From Strongylocentrotus droebachiensis (taxonomy: Eukaryota; Echinodermata; Echinoidea; Camarodonta; Strongylocentrotidae), in NCBI GenBank assembly GCA_035222895.1, contig JAVYIG010002371.1:124001-188000 (forward strand): a stretch of DNA of 64,000 bases, in the 5' to 3' direction. The position numbers were made by a program, and so were the translations under genes. The notes under the pieces were generated by a model. It was not told the DNA's origin. It was given only the letters and a program-made list of their open reading frames with translations, and searched no databases. Shown here one piece after another: positions 21,420 through 31,975 of the stretch. How positions within the stretch are numbered: position 1 is the stretch's first letter; the number at the start of each line of letters is the position of its first letter.

Positions 21420-21644
21420 GTCAATAATTCATTATGAACATATCTTACTGGAGTGTATTAAAAACAAACATAAAAAACATACACGAAAATGAAATCATAA
21501 ATCTCCAAGATAAATTTTGTTTCTACAGGTAGAGCAGTCGATGAATACACAATTGTTAAATTTTAGTTGCACGCTCATGTGACAGTTAACGTGTACATTG
21601 ATTAGAGAATTCACATAAACCTAATATAAGGCCGGGATATCGGA
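21420..21644 (+). repeat. Conserved 5' flank of tRNA-Asn genes
   Basis: Matches 19255-19461: AACATATCTTACTGGAGTGT, CCAAGATAAATT, TTTTAGTTGCACGCTCAT, AACGTG, TTGATTAGA and CATAAACC. The proximal part also matches, on the minus strand, the flank of the gene at 26159-26232. Confidence 0.7.
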
Positions 21645-21664
21645 GCTTCTGTGGCGCAATTGGC

Positions 21665-21701
<37 letters not shown>

Positions 21702-21718
21702 GAGCCCACCCAGGAGCG
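21645..21718 (+). tRNA. tRNA-Asn (GTT)
   Basis: Consensus body, TTCGAGC T-loop, G discriminator. ATTTTTAT follows. Confidence 0.93.
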
Positions 21719-22651
21719 TCTATAATTTTTATGGAAATTGTGTCTTGATTATTAAAAAGGCAGAAGTACAGAATATTTTGCTTTTGTATTTTGTTACACA
21801 AATGCATGGCAATACAAAATATTAGCCTTCAATCGATGGACAAGCTGCGCTTAGTTATGGGATACAAATTTTGGTAGGCAAAGTTACTATTTTGCCAATT
21901 CAAACCTTATGTATTTCCTGCTGAATAAATCTGGAAATGGGGTGTCATCTCCCCCCCCCCCCCCCGCATGTAGGGAGACATGTGCCCTCGTTTCTACAAC
22001 AGTGCACACAGCTTAGGTATAGTTTGCAGGGACACACCCAAGTCAGCCGGTGTGCACAATAATGTCTGCAGTATGAGACTATACAGAAGCCCTGTACTTT
22101 AGCCGCTCCTGTCTTGATTTGATTTTGTTTGGCAATCACTCACAGTTGACTATTTTTGCCACACACATTTTATGAATTATTTATATATATACATATGTAC
22201 ACTTACTTGTCATAAATGACTATTTTTAAGATTCTTTTTCTTTCCTTCCTTTTTCTTTCTGCTTATTTTCTTTTATATAAATTAATACATTTGGAAAGAG
22301 ACGGCGCCTAGCAAGTTGTACGTACTTGTGTTTACGCCTGAGATATATATAGGCTGTGCTCAAGGCTTTCGGAATTGTGGTAAAGTGTCAAAATAGAGTC
22401 TGTGCTTGTAGATTAGCTGAGGTGTTTCATATCGAAGCATTTTTATTATCAAGGATAACAGATGGAGAGTAGATGATTGATGAGAAAATGAATTGTTGAA
22501 ATGGGAATACGATACTTATCCTCATGTTTACACTGATAATTATAGTTTAAGATAAGAAATTACACAAATAACGATATCTATTATATGCATTATCCGAGCT
22601 CTATAGCTGCACCGACTGAACTTTAACCAACTGTATCAGAAGAAGGCAAAT

Positions 22652-22689
<38 letters not shown>

Positions 22690-22807
22690 GGGTGGGGGGG
22701 GGGGGGGGGGGGAGGGCGTGGGGAGAGGAGTAGGAAGAAGGGAATATTCATTTATCTTTGCCTGTTGAAAAGAGAATGAATATTAACCCTAATCTCGTTG
22801 CATCGGA
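21719..22807. other. Spacer with homopolymer and GA microsatellite
   Basis: A C15 run (21951-21965), a GA run (22653-22678) and a long G run (22694-22711). The remaining AT-rich sequence shows no gene or recognised element. Confidence 0.4.
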
Positions 22808-22827
22808 GCTTCTGTGGCGGAATTGGC

Positions 22828-22864
<37 letters not shown>

Positions 22865-22881
22865 GAGCCCACCCAGGAGCG
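22808..22881 (+). tRNA. tRNA-Asn (GTT) with D-stem mismatch
   Basis: The D-stem reads GCGG instead of GCGC, breaking the last D-stem pair (13-22). The other stems and the anticodon are consensus. Confidence 0.87.
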
Positions 22882-23482
22882 AGATAATATATTTTTTTTA
22901 ATTTGGAGGGGGGCAATTGAGTAATATTAACTTCTATTCTTCCTTTCCTATACAAAAATAAATGTTTGTAGAATATATTTGTTTCTACACGAAATGATAA
23001 TGATAAATAAAAAGATAATGCAATTATGGTTCTTATTGCCATAAACAGTTATTATGAACATTCCACTTTTGGCCATACAGTTACAGTTGGAGTACGATTG
23101 AATTCACTTCTACTCATGAAATTGAATTGAAAATACGATTTGATCTTGATAGGTGACGTTTATTATAATCAAGAATAAACCCTATTTAATGTTGTCACAA
23201 TCATTCCATGAAAACAGGTGAAACAAAGTTTTTTTAAAAACTTAATGGGCAACATTGTAAATGATATATATCGTATAAATGGATAAATGTAGAGAAGAAA
23301 GAAATAACGACAGGGAAAGCACGGGGAAAATGGGAGAGAGAGTGAATAACAGATATTAAGCCAAAGCTAGTGAGTCCGAAAGAAAGGCATGCAATAGGAA
23401 AAGACTGCGGGAGATAAAAACAAATACAAAGAATACAGGAGATGATTCTTTTAAAACATTGTAAGAATTAAAAAAACGGTCC
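22882..23482. other. Spacer and start of inverted duplication
   Basis: AT-rich. From about 23425 to 23490 it is the inverted paralogue of 21105-21160 and forms the left side of the transposon insertion site. Confidence 0.45.
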
Positions 23483-25670
23483 GTACAAGCCACTGGCGTA
23501 CTGGTGGGGGGGCTAGGGGGGGCGCCAGCCCCCCCAAATAAAATTGAACCATGACTTATTTTCACAAGTAATGTATAAATGTTCGTGATATCACATGATT
23601 TTCAACAAAATGCTAAAGTTTCTCCTTTATTTCTTGCAAACTGACCCATTCCCAAATAGCCAGGGAGAGCATATGTTTTTTATAGTCACTAAGGGCCTTA
23701 TAGTGGCCACTAACAGTAACACTAATTCCTTTCCAGAAGCTACTGTGCAAAGCACTGTCGGGAGATAACATGCTACCCACCACTCGGGCTGAGCATGCAC
23801 AGATTTGCGAACGAGCGTTCCATACTTACATCATGTAACACTGCACATATACCGTTAAGGGGCCCAGTGGGGGAAATTGAATTCAGACAAGATTAAGAGT
23901 AGAGAACGGTACAACGAATCGTCTTCTTTCTCTAATAATTTAATGAAACGGCAAAGCTTCCGCGCTTCGCGCGGGAGGGGGGGGGGGGGAACTAATTTCA
24001 GACTAGGATTAAGAGTCGAGAACGGTACAACGAATCGTCTTAATCTTTCTCCAATAATCAATGAAACGTGAAAATGATTTCAGACAAGGACTAAGAGTAA
24101 TAATTAAATGAAACGACAAAGCTTTCGCGTGGGAGGGGGGAACTGAATTTAGACAAAGACACAATAAAACGATTCGTCTTCTTTCTCTAATAATTTAATG
24201 AAACTTGAAAGCTTCCGCGTTTCGCGCGGGATGAGCGAAAATGAATTCAGACAAGGATTAAGAGTAATAATGTATTGAAACGTCAAAGCTTCCGCGCTTA
24301 GCGCGGGAGGGGGGGGGACTGAATTCAGACCAGGATTAAGAATCGAGAACATTACAACGGATCGTCTTCTTTCTCTAATAGTTTAATGAAGTGTCAAGGC
24401 TTCCGCGCTTCGCGCGGGAGGGGGTAACTGAATTCAGACAAGAACACGATACAACGAATCGTCTTCTTTGTCTAATAATTTAATAAAACGTGAAAGCTTC
24501 AGCGCTTCGCGCGGGACGAGCGAAAATGAATTCAGACAAGGATTAAGAGTAATAATGAATTGAAACGTCAAAGCTTCTGCGCTAAGCGCGAGAGGGAGGG
24601 GGGGGAAACTGAATTCAGACAAGGATGAAGACTCGGGACCGGTACAATGAATCGTCTTCTTTCTCTAATAATTAAATTAAACGTCATAGCTTCAGCGCTT
24701 TGCGCGGGAGGGGCGAAACAAGCTTTAAGAGTCGAGAACAGTACAACGGATCGTCTTTTTTTCTCTAAATAATTTAATGAAGTGTCAAAGCTTCCGCGCT
24801 TCGCGCAGGAGGGGAAAACTGAAAAATAACTTAGTTCCTGGCCCCGGGTTTAAAGGCTTAAATTTGTAGACATTTGGACATTGGCATTTTTATATTTGTC
24901 GGTAATAATATTGGTGGCTCGTTTTGTCGTTAATCGGCGGCCTCTACACCCTCCCCCCCCCCCCCTCCCCCACTGAAAAAGATCTAGCGACTCCCCTGAT
25001 AACGCCACAGTTTATACACTCGAGATAATTTTTGCAAGTACTACTGGTGAAGTACCGGACCACCGTCTTTGTGCATTGTGCGGCATCAAAGCATAATTTA
25101 TACAACGTCTCACGACGTGACAAATCACTTTTCTCTAACTTCTAACTAATCAGAGGGCCTCTTTTTTTTCCATGAAGTGTCGGTGGACATTATTGCGCCA
25201 AATGTGGTTCTCAAATTGCAAAAGATTCCTACTCTTGGAAGGGGTAGGAGAAAGCAATTTTACGTCATATATGCCTGAAAAATGCGTCTAATTTGGTTCT
25301 AAAATTGCAAATGCTTCTTACACTGGGAGGGGGCCAGAACCCCCTCCCAGACCCACCCCCTGCTTGGTCGCTCTGCTCTCTCGCCGTTAAAGCCTCGTTC
25401 TGTTGCTTCATCGTTTTACATATATTTCACCCCATGCCATTTTGTGCCCCCCCCCGGTAAGAAATTCCTGGATCCGCCACTGATGCCCATACCCCTTGAG
25501 CTTCGGGGGGCGTCGCCCCTTGAACCCCACCGGGGCTTTGCCCCTAGAGGCTAGACCCCACACTTTGAGAAACGTAATTCAGCGGGGCCTGCATGTTAGA
25601 GTGGGGTGATTCGGATTTTTTTTTGTCAGCCCCCCCAAACGTTTTTGCTCATTACGCCACTGGTACAAGC
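23483..25670. mobile_element. hAT-like non-autonomous transposon with 8-bp duplication
   Basis: The element spans 23491-25662 (2172 bp). Its ends CACTGGCGTACTGG and ATTACGCCACTG are hAT-type inverted termini and it is flanked by GTACAAGC at 23483-23490 and 25663-25670. The paralogous stretch near 21105-21125 is the uninterrupted site (CCGTAACAAACGTAAAG). Subterminal G7/C7 runs face each other at the two ends. No transposase is encoded. It holds a minisatellite (23866-24832) and a nested hAT end CCTGGATCCGCCACTG (25467-25482). Confidence 0.8.
23866..24832. repeat. Minisatellite of hairpin-bearing units inside the hAT-like element
   Basis: About ten irregular repeats of 70-120 bp, each with GAATTCAGACAAGGATTAAG, then AATCGTCTTCTTTCTCTAAT, then a palindromic GCTTCCGCGCTTCGCGCGGG followed by a G-run. 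Short Pro/Arg-rich ORFs here are translations of the repeat. Confidence 0.8.
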
Positions 25671-25842
25671 GTAAAGAAACACAAAAGGGAAGTATCATCT
25701 TCTTATGCGAGATATGATTTGACTTAAAAATAGGACCACTTTAACAATCTGAAATTGAATGAAATTGTGAACCGAGAATGGATTTGTTGGTTAAATGTTA
25801 AAGGTGTATTTATTATTAAAAAAAAATAAAAAACGAAAACAT

Positions 25843-25914
25843 TGCGTTGGCCGGGAAACGAACCAGGGTCAATTGCTTGGAAGGCAACTATGCTAACCAC
25901 TATACCACCAACGC
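25843..25914 (-). tRNA. tRNA-Gly (TCC), degenerate
   Basis: The T-arm reads CCTGG-TTCGTTT-CCCGG: one broken stem pair and the conserved A58 of the B box changed to T, which should weaken both the T-loop fold and TFIIIC binding. The rest is consensus. It lies in the inverted paralogue of the 20589 locus. Confidence 0.75.
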
Positions 25915-26158
25915 TCTACTTCATCCATGTGTAAGACTTTAAGACGATAAAACACTACATTATCTTTTAATGCCGTCTCACTCAGCCTTTAAATGCTAAT
26001 ATAATTTGTACAAATGTCGCCATGTATTCCTCTGTCTGTCTGCCATTGCCAATATTTGTTAAAAGAAAGAGTTACAATAAATGTCCATTTTAATTTTGAA
26101 GAAAGGATATAAATACATACATTATTTTCATAAAAAGAAGTTTTTAACAAAAAATAGT

Positions 26159-26175
26159 CGCTCCTGGGTGGGCTC

Positions 26176-26212
<37 letters not shown>

Positions 26213-26232
26213 GCCAATTGCGCCACAGAAGC
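26159..26232 (-). tRNA. tRNA-Asn (GTT)
   Basis: Consensus body, TTCGAGC T-loop. Its 5' flank (26233-26281 on plus) shares TTGATTAGA and CATAAACC with the genes at 19462 and 21645. Confidence 0.92.
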
Positions 26233-26664
26233 TTCGCTACCAGGCCCTTGGTTTATGTCAATTCTTGTCTAATCAATTGACATGTTAACTGTTATTTAGC
26301 GTGTGTATAATAACGCATTTAAATTGTGAATTGATCAGGCGTTCTATTCACACTTAAGATACATAAAATATGGCACAATAGACCTGTGTACTGAGTTTTG
26401 GCACGCTCCTTTTTTGATAACGAGTGTCTCATGACAACTCAGAAGCTTGCCAGAGACTTGCCAAACATAGCAACAGTTATGATGCATGCAAAGTGAATTC
26501 CATTTGTAAGTCGTCATTATTCAAATCTGGTGAATTAGGTAGCTGATAAAGAGAAGTCTGGAGAGAAACAATCATATATTGAAATACATTAGTAAACAGG
26601 TTTAATTATCTGAGTGAACGTACGATTCATCCAAGAACTTACCAGCTGGTAACTTCTTGATTCA
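26233..26664. other. Spacer before the tandem array
   Basis: AT-rich; the first 100 bp or so are the conserved Asn 5' flank. Nothing else recognised. Confidence 0.4.
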
Positions 26665-26669
26665 TCGAA

Positions 26670-26689
26670 GCTTCTGTGGCGCAATTGGC

Positions 26690-26736
<47 letters not shown>

Positions 26737-26743
26737 AGGAGCG
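26670..26743 (+). tRNA. tRNA-Asn (GTT), first array copy
   Basis: Consensus array body (TTCAAGC T-loop). The 5' flank is unique sequence and the 3' flank is array sequence, so the array boundary lies at the gene start. Confidence 0.93.
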
Positions 26744-27237
26744 TTTGTACTTTTTTTTTAAATATCAGCCTTTTCAAATGTATTTTAGATAATGTTATTC
26801 ATTCTTCTAATCAGAATTGTATACATTTTTTTTCTTCAAAGAAAAAAGTAATGGAGAAGAAAGAAAGTAGATAGATTATCAATCCTAGATAATACATTGT
26901 GGTACCTTGACGTTGTAGTAACTCGAACATGATGTGATTAAACGTTTTACAATAGTTTTTATTACATGATTTTAGTGTTTGTTCTTAAGGATTATGGAAA
27001 GATAACCTGATGTCATTATGTTTCTATTGTCACTCAGTGTCAAAGTTGTGATATTTTCATGCGTTTCTAATATGACTAACTACTAGAAGTTTTGTTCGTG
27101 TAACCTGGGAATGGTAGCCACTAGCCAATATGTTAGGTCACCATTGTTGGAGGCCTTTCCGGTGACCCTGTTTCACCAAGCTTAAAACAATACCATGACT
27201 ACGTGGCTACTATGTCGACATGGCATAAAAGACGAGG

Positions 27238-27279
27238 GGTTCGCATCCAACTACTGCATCTCATCAGGACAGTCCTGAT
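27238..27279 (+). other. Conserved spacer motif of the array unit
   Basis: Within the long spacer every unit carries a GGTTCGCATCC sequence (27238-27248; one base off the Pol III B box) followed by the 17-nt palindrome ATCAGGACAGTCCTGAT (27263-27279; the last base varies). No cloverleaf can be drawn around the B-box-like sequence. Function unknown. Confidence 0.3.
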
Positions 27280-27425
27280 TAGAATAGGAGTGAGAGAAAA
27301 AATCAGTCGGAGAAGGGGTGGTGAGAATCGAAGCCCTAGGGTTTGGGGCTGATGGCTGCCCCGCAAATTTATCTTGCCAGTTTATAACTTAAAAATTGTT
27401 TATACATCTAATTACATCAAGGAAA

Positions 27426-27497
27426 GCGTTGGTGGTATAGTGGTTAGCATAGTTTCCTTCCAAGCAATTGACCCGGGTTCGATTCCCGGCCAACGCA
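27426..27497 (+). tRNA. tRNA-Gly (TCC), anticodon-stem mismatch
   Basis: The anticodon arm reads GTTTC-CTTCCAA-GCAAT: G30 is T, breaking one stem pair. This change is limited to the two plus-strand Gly copies. Confidence 0.88.
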
Positions 27498-27758
27498 TAT
27501 TGTTTTATTTTTTCGTTTTATTTGTTGTAGTGATTTTATCTTATTTTGGTTGGTTCTTCCGTAACCGAAAACAAAAATAGAAACTTCATAACGGATCTAG
27601 TGAATTCTTTTGATCACAATACATTTTGAAAGTTAGAGAGTGTACAAAAAAGACGGTTTAATTTACATGCTTGAACCAGAATTCAAAGCTCTACCTATAT
27701 TTTGCTTTGAAACAATTACAGGTACTGTCAAAGCCAACTATAATGGCTGTATAACGAA

Positions 27759-27778
27759 GCTTCTGTGGCGCAATTGGC

Positions 27779-27825
<47 letters not shown>

Positions 27826-27832
27826 AGGAGCG
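27759..27832 (+). tRNA. tRNA-Asn (GTT), array plus-strand copy 2
   Basis: Consensus array body. Exactly 1089 bp from the previous Asn gene. Confidence 0.93.
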
Positions 27833-28514
27833 TTTGTACTTTTTTTTTAAATATCAGCCTTTTCAAATGTATTTTAGATAATGTTATTCATTCTTCTAAT
27901 CAGAATTGTATACATTTTTTTTCTTCAAAGAAAAAAGTAATGGAGAAGAAAGAAAGTAGATAGATTATCAATCCTAGATAATACATTGTGGTACCTTGAC
28001 GTTGTAGTAACTCGAACATGATGTGATTAAACGTTTTACAATAGTTTTTATTACATGATTTTAGTGTTTGTTCTTAAGGATTATGGAAAGATAACCTGAT
28101 GTCATTATGTTTCTATTGTCACTCAGTGTCAAAGTTGTGATATTTTCATGCGTTTCTAATATGACTAACTACTAGAAGTTTTGTTCGTGTAACCTGGGAA
28201 TGGTAGCCACTAGCCAATATGTTAGGTCACCATTGTTGGAGGCCTTTCCGGTGACCCTGTTTCACCAAGCTTAAAACAATACCATGACTACGTGGCTACT
28301 ATGTCGACATGGCATAAAAGACGAGGGGTTCGCATCCAACTACTGCATCTCATCAGGACAGTCCTGATTAGAATAGGAGTGAGAGAAAAAATCAGTCGGA
28401 GAAGGGGTGGTGAGAATCGAAGCCCTAGGGTTTGGGGCTGATGGCTGCCCCGCAAATTTATCTTGCCAGTTTATAACTTAAAAATTGTTTATACATCTAA
28501 TTACATCAAGGAAA

Positions 28515-28586
28515 GCGTTGGTGGTATAGTGGTTAGCATAGTTTCCTTCCAAGCAATTGACCCGGGTTCGATTCCCGGCCAACGCA
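28515..28586 (+). tRNA. tRNA-Gly (TCC), anticodon-stem mismatch
   Basis: Same G30T change as at 27426, so the two plus-strand units descend from one another. Confidence 0.88.
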
Positions 28587-28847
28587 TATTGTTTTATTTT
28601 TTCGTTTTATTTGTTGTAGTGATTTTATCTTATTTTGGTTGGTTCTTCCGTAACCGAAAACAAAAATAGAAACTTCATAACGGATCTAGTGAATTCTTTT
28701 GATCACAATACATTTTGAAAGTTAGAGAGTGTACAAAAAAGACGGTTTAATTTACATGCTTGAACCAGAATTCAAAGCTCTACCTATATTTTGCTTTGAA
28801 ACAATTACAGGTACTGTCAAAGCCAACTATAATGACTGTATAACGAA

Positions 28848-28867
28848 GCTTCTGTGGCGCAATTGGC

Positions 28868-28914
<47 letters not shown>

Positions 28915-28921
28915 AGGAGCC
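28848..28921 (+). tRNA. tRNA-Asn (GTT), discriminator C
   Basis: Body as consensus, but the base after CAGGAGC is C instead of G. It is the last plus-strand tRNA before the array inverts. Confidence 0.88.
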
Positions 28922-29551
28922 TTTGTACTTTTTTTAAAAATATCAGCCTTTTCAAATGTATTTTAGATAATGTTATTCATTCTTCTAATCAGAATTGTAT
29001 ACATTTTTTTTCTTCAAAGAAAAAAGTAATGGAGAAGAAAGAAAGTAGATAGATTATCAATCCTAGTTAATACATTGTGGTACCTTGACGTTGTAGTAAC
29101 TCGAACATGATGTGATGAAAAGTATTTCAATAGTTTTTATTACAGGATTTTAGTGTTTGTTCTTAAGGATTATGGAAAGACAACCTGATGTAATTATGTT
29201 TCTATTGTCACTCGTTGTCAAAGTTGTGATTTTTTCATGCGTTTCTAATATGACTAACTACTAGAAGTTTTGTTCGTGTAACCTGGGAATGGTAGCCACT
29301 AGCCAATAGGTCAGGTCACCATTGTTGGAGGCCTTTCCGGTGACCCTGTTTCACCAAGCTTAGAACAATACCATGACTACGTGGCTACTATGTCGACATG
29401 GCATAAAAGACGAGGGGTTCGCATCCAACTACTGCATCTCATCAGGACAGTCCTGATCAGAATAGGAGTGAGAGAAAAAATCAGTCGGAGAAGGGGTGGT
29501 GAGAATCGAAGCCCTAGGGTTTGGGGCTGATGGCTGCCCCGCAAATTTATC

Positions 29552-29553
29552 AC
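29552..29553. other. Array inversion junction
   Basis: Plus-strand unit sequence stops at GCAAATTTATC (29551) and minus-strand unit sequence starts at ACAATGTATTATC (29552). The two sides come from different points of the unit and share at most one base, so this is a breakpoint, not a natural unit boundary. The inverted arms face each other across about 470 bp (29080-29551). Confidence 0.85.
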
Positions 29554-29708
29554 AATGTATTATCTAGGATTGATAATCTATCTACTTTTTTTCTTCTCCA
29601 TTACTTTTTTCTTTGAAGAAAAAAAATGTATACAATTCTGATTAGAAGAATGAATAACATTATCTAAAATACATTTGAAAAGGCTGATATTTAAAAAAAA
29701 AGTACAAA

Positions 29709-29719
29709 CGCTCCTGGGG

Positions 29720-29762
<43 letters not shown>

Positions 29763-29782
29763 GCCAATTGCGCCACAGAAGC
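29709..29782 (-). tRNA. tRNA-Asn (GTT), T-stem mismatch
   Basis: The plus strand reads CTCCTGGGGGGGCTTG where all other copies have CTCCTGGGTGGGCTTG, so one T-stem pair (A63) is lost. First minus-strand unit, class A flank but with CCGTC. Confidence 0.85.
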
Positions 29783-30093
29783 TTCGTTATACAGCCATTA
29801 TAGTTGGCTTTGACAGTACCTGTAATTGTTTCAAAGCAAAATATAGGTAGAGCTTTGAATTCTGGTTCAAGCATGTAAATTAAACCGTCTTTTTTGTACA
29901 CTCTCTAACTTTCAAAATGTATTGTGATCAAAAGAATTCACTAGATCCGTTATGAAGTTTCTATTTTTGTTTTCAGTTACGGAAGAACCAACCAAAATAA
30001 GATAAAATGACTACAACAAATAAAACGAAATAATAAAACAATATGCGTTGGCCGGGAATCGAACCCGGGTCAATTGCTTGGAAGGCAACTATG

Positions 30094-31975
30094 CTAACCA
30101 CCAGTGGCGTACCTGGGGTACTCCGTCAGGGGGGGGGGGGGGGGGGCAAGCGACCGAAACAAACAAAAAAGGCGATGCTAATTTTCACTTCTGGCGAGCG
30201 AGCGAGCGAGCAAAAAAAAATCTTTAAGTAACGTTTGGTATATAAACTGGTATTGTTGCAAGTTGGGGGTGGGAACATTCACTTGTAAGCGACGTTAATT
30301 CCATTTTTTTGCAAAGGAGCGTAGCGAGCAAGAAAAAAATCACTTCTTTTTTAATAATTGCCACTTAAACTTGGTTCAATTGTCCCATGCAGGGCGCGGG
30401 AACAATATTGTGTTTAGGGTGATTTTATACCCATTTTAGCTAGCGAGCCAAAATACATCTTTCTCTCAATGAATTGCTATATCAAATTTGTTTCATTGTT
30501 GCAGGTCGGGGGCGGGCACAATCGTGTTTAAGGCAATGTCAATCCCATTTTGGCGGGCAGGCAACTCCCTACATTTCTCTTTTTAATGATATTGTAGCAG
30601 GTTAGTGGTGGGCACATAATTCCACGAGCTCGCGAGCGTACCGATCGAGCGAAAAAAATCACTTCTCTTTTATAGGGAAAATATAGTACATAAACTTGGG
30701 TTCATTGTTCCATGTCAGGGACGTGATTATTAAAAGCGGTGTTATTTCTATTTTGGCGAGCGAGCGTAGCGAGCGAGCAAAATTTTTGTAATGATAATTG
30801 GTTCAGAAATTTCAGATTTTGTTGTTGCAGGGCAGGGCTTACACAATCATGTCTAAGGTGATGTTAATTCCGTTTTGGCGAGCACGAGCACACCAAAACT
30901 TCTTTGAATAACGTTTGGTACATAATTATTAACTGGTTGTTGCAGGTTGGGGCGGGCACGTTAGCAGTGTCAATTCCATTTTGGCGAGCGAGCATAGCGA
31001 GCAAGCAAAAAAAAAATTCTGTTTTAATAGAAATTAATAAATAAACTTGTTTTTATTGGTGCAGGTTAGGATGGACGCAATCGCGTTTTACGCGATTCAA
31101 TTCCTTTTTGGCGAGAGGGCGAAAAAACTCTTCCATTTTTAATGATATTGTTGCAGGTCAAGGGTGGGCACAATTATTTCCAAAGCAATATCCATTCATT
31201 TTATTCGCGAGCAAGTGTAGCGAGCGAGAAAAATGAATTACTTTCTTTTAGTAACATTTGGTACATACACTGTGTGTTATTGTTGCCATGGTTGCAGGTC
31301 GGGGCCAGTCGGGGCAGGCACAATTGTATTCTAGGCAATGCTAATCCTTTTCTTTTTTCAGGGGGACGAGCAAGTGAAAACATTTAATACAAAATAGGCT
31401 AGCAAGCAGTTCGCGCCAGCGAAGAGTTTCGAATTTGTTATATCACTTATATTTTCCTATTTTCATTTGTCTTAATTTTTCAGGGCCGTATGCGGAATAT
31501 TTTTCTGGTGGGGGAGGGGGAAAGATGCGTTAAAAGTTTTCGAAGAATCTCAAAAGCAAAAGGAGTGAAGGGAGTTCGAGCGACCGAACTGGTCATGAGG
31601 GTACTTTTGCATTTTCAAAAGAAGAATTGAAGGATTTGGTATAGGCCTACACTACATTTTCAGGAAAAAAACTGTACGTTTTCAAAATATCTGGGGTCAA
31701 CTGCCCCCCCCCCCCCTGGTGCGTACGGACATGGTCTTTTTTTTTTAATTTCCCCATTTTTTTCCTTTCCTTTTCTTTTCCCTTTTTCTTCCTTTTCTCT
31801 TCTTCTTCCTTTTTTCTTTCCTGTTTCTTTTTTTCCTTTTTTTCTTCCCTTTTCTTTTTTTCTTTTTCTTTCCTTTCCTTTCTTTTCGTTTCTTTCCCCT
31901 TTTTTTTCGCCTGGAGCCCGTCAGGGGGGCACTCTGCCCCCCCTGCCCCCCCATAGGTACGCCAGTGCTAACCAC
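30094..31975. mobile_element. hAT-like non-autonomous transposon inside tRNA-Gly
   Basis: The element spans 30102-31967 (1866 bp). Ends CAGTGGCGTACC and GGTACGCCAGTG are inverted with 11 of 12 matches. The 8-bp duplication CTAACCAC is at 30094-30101 and 31968-31975. No transposase ORF is present. The interior is a degenerate minisatellite, then a pyrimidine-rich strand (31740-31905) and G/C runs near both ends. Confidence 0.9.
30185..31385. repeat. Degenerate minisatellite inside the split-tRNA transposon
   Basis: Roughly ten irregular repeats of about 100-130 bp built on GGCGAGCGAGCGTAGCGAGC, an AT stretch with TTTGGTACATAAACTTG, then TTGTTGCAGGTCGGGG and GGGCACAATCG. Short ORFs here have no family resemblance. 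Confidence 0.7.

Noticed and set aside
27249-27300. Possible hammerhead ribozyme (CTGATGAG followed by GCGAA on the opposite strand of the spacer)
   Set aside because: The bases between the two core motifs (GATGCAG...GGATGC) cannot pair as stem II, and many units read CTGATAAG, losing the core.
27318-27366. Third tRNA in the spacer (GCTTCGATTCTCACC with nearby GGGGC/GCCCC stem)
   Set aside because: The T-stem closing pair is a C-C mismatch and no acceptor or anticodon arm can be drawn.
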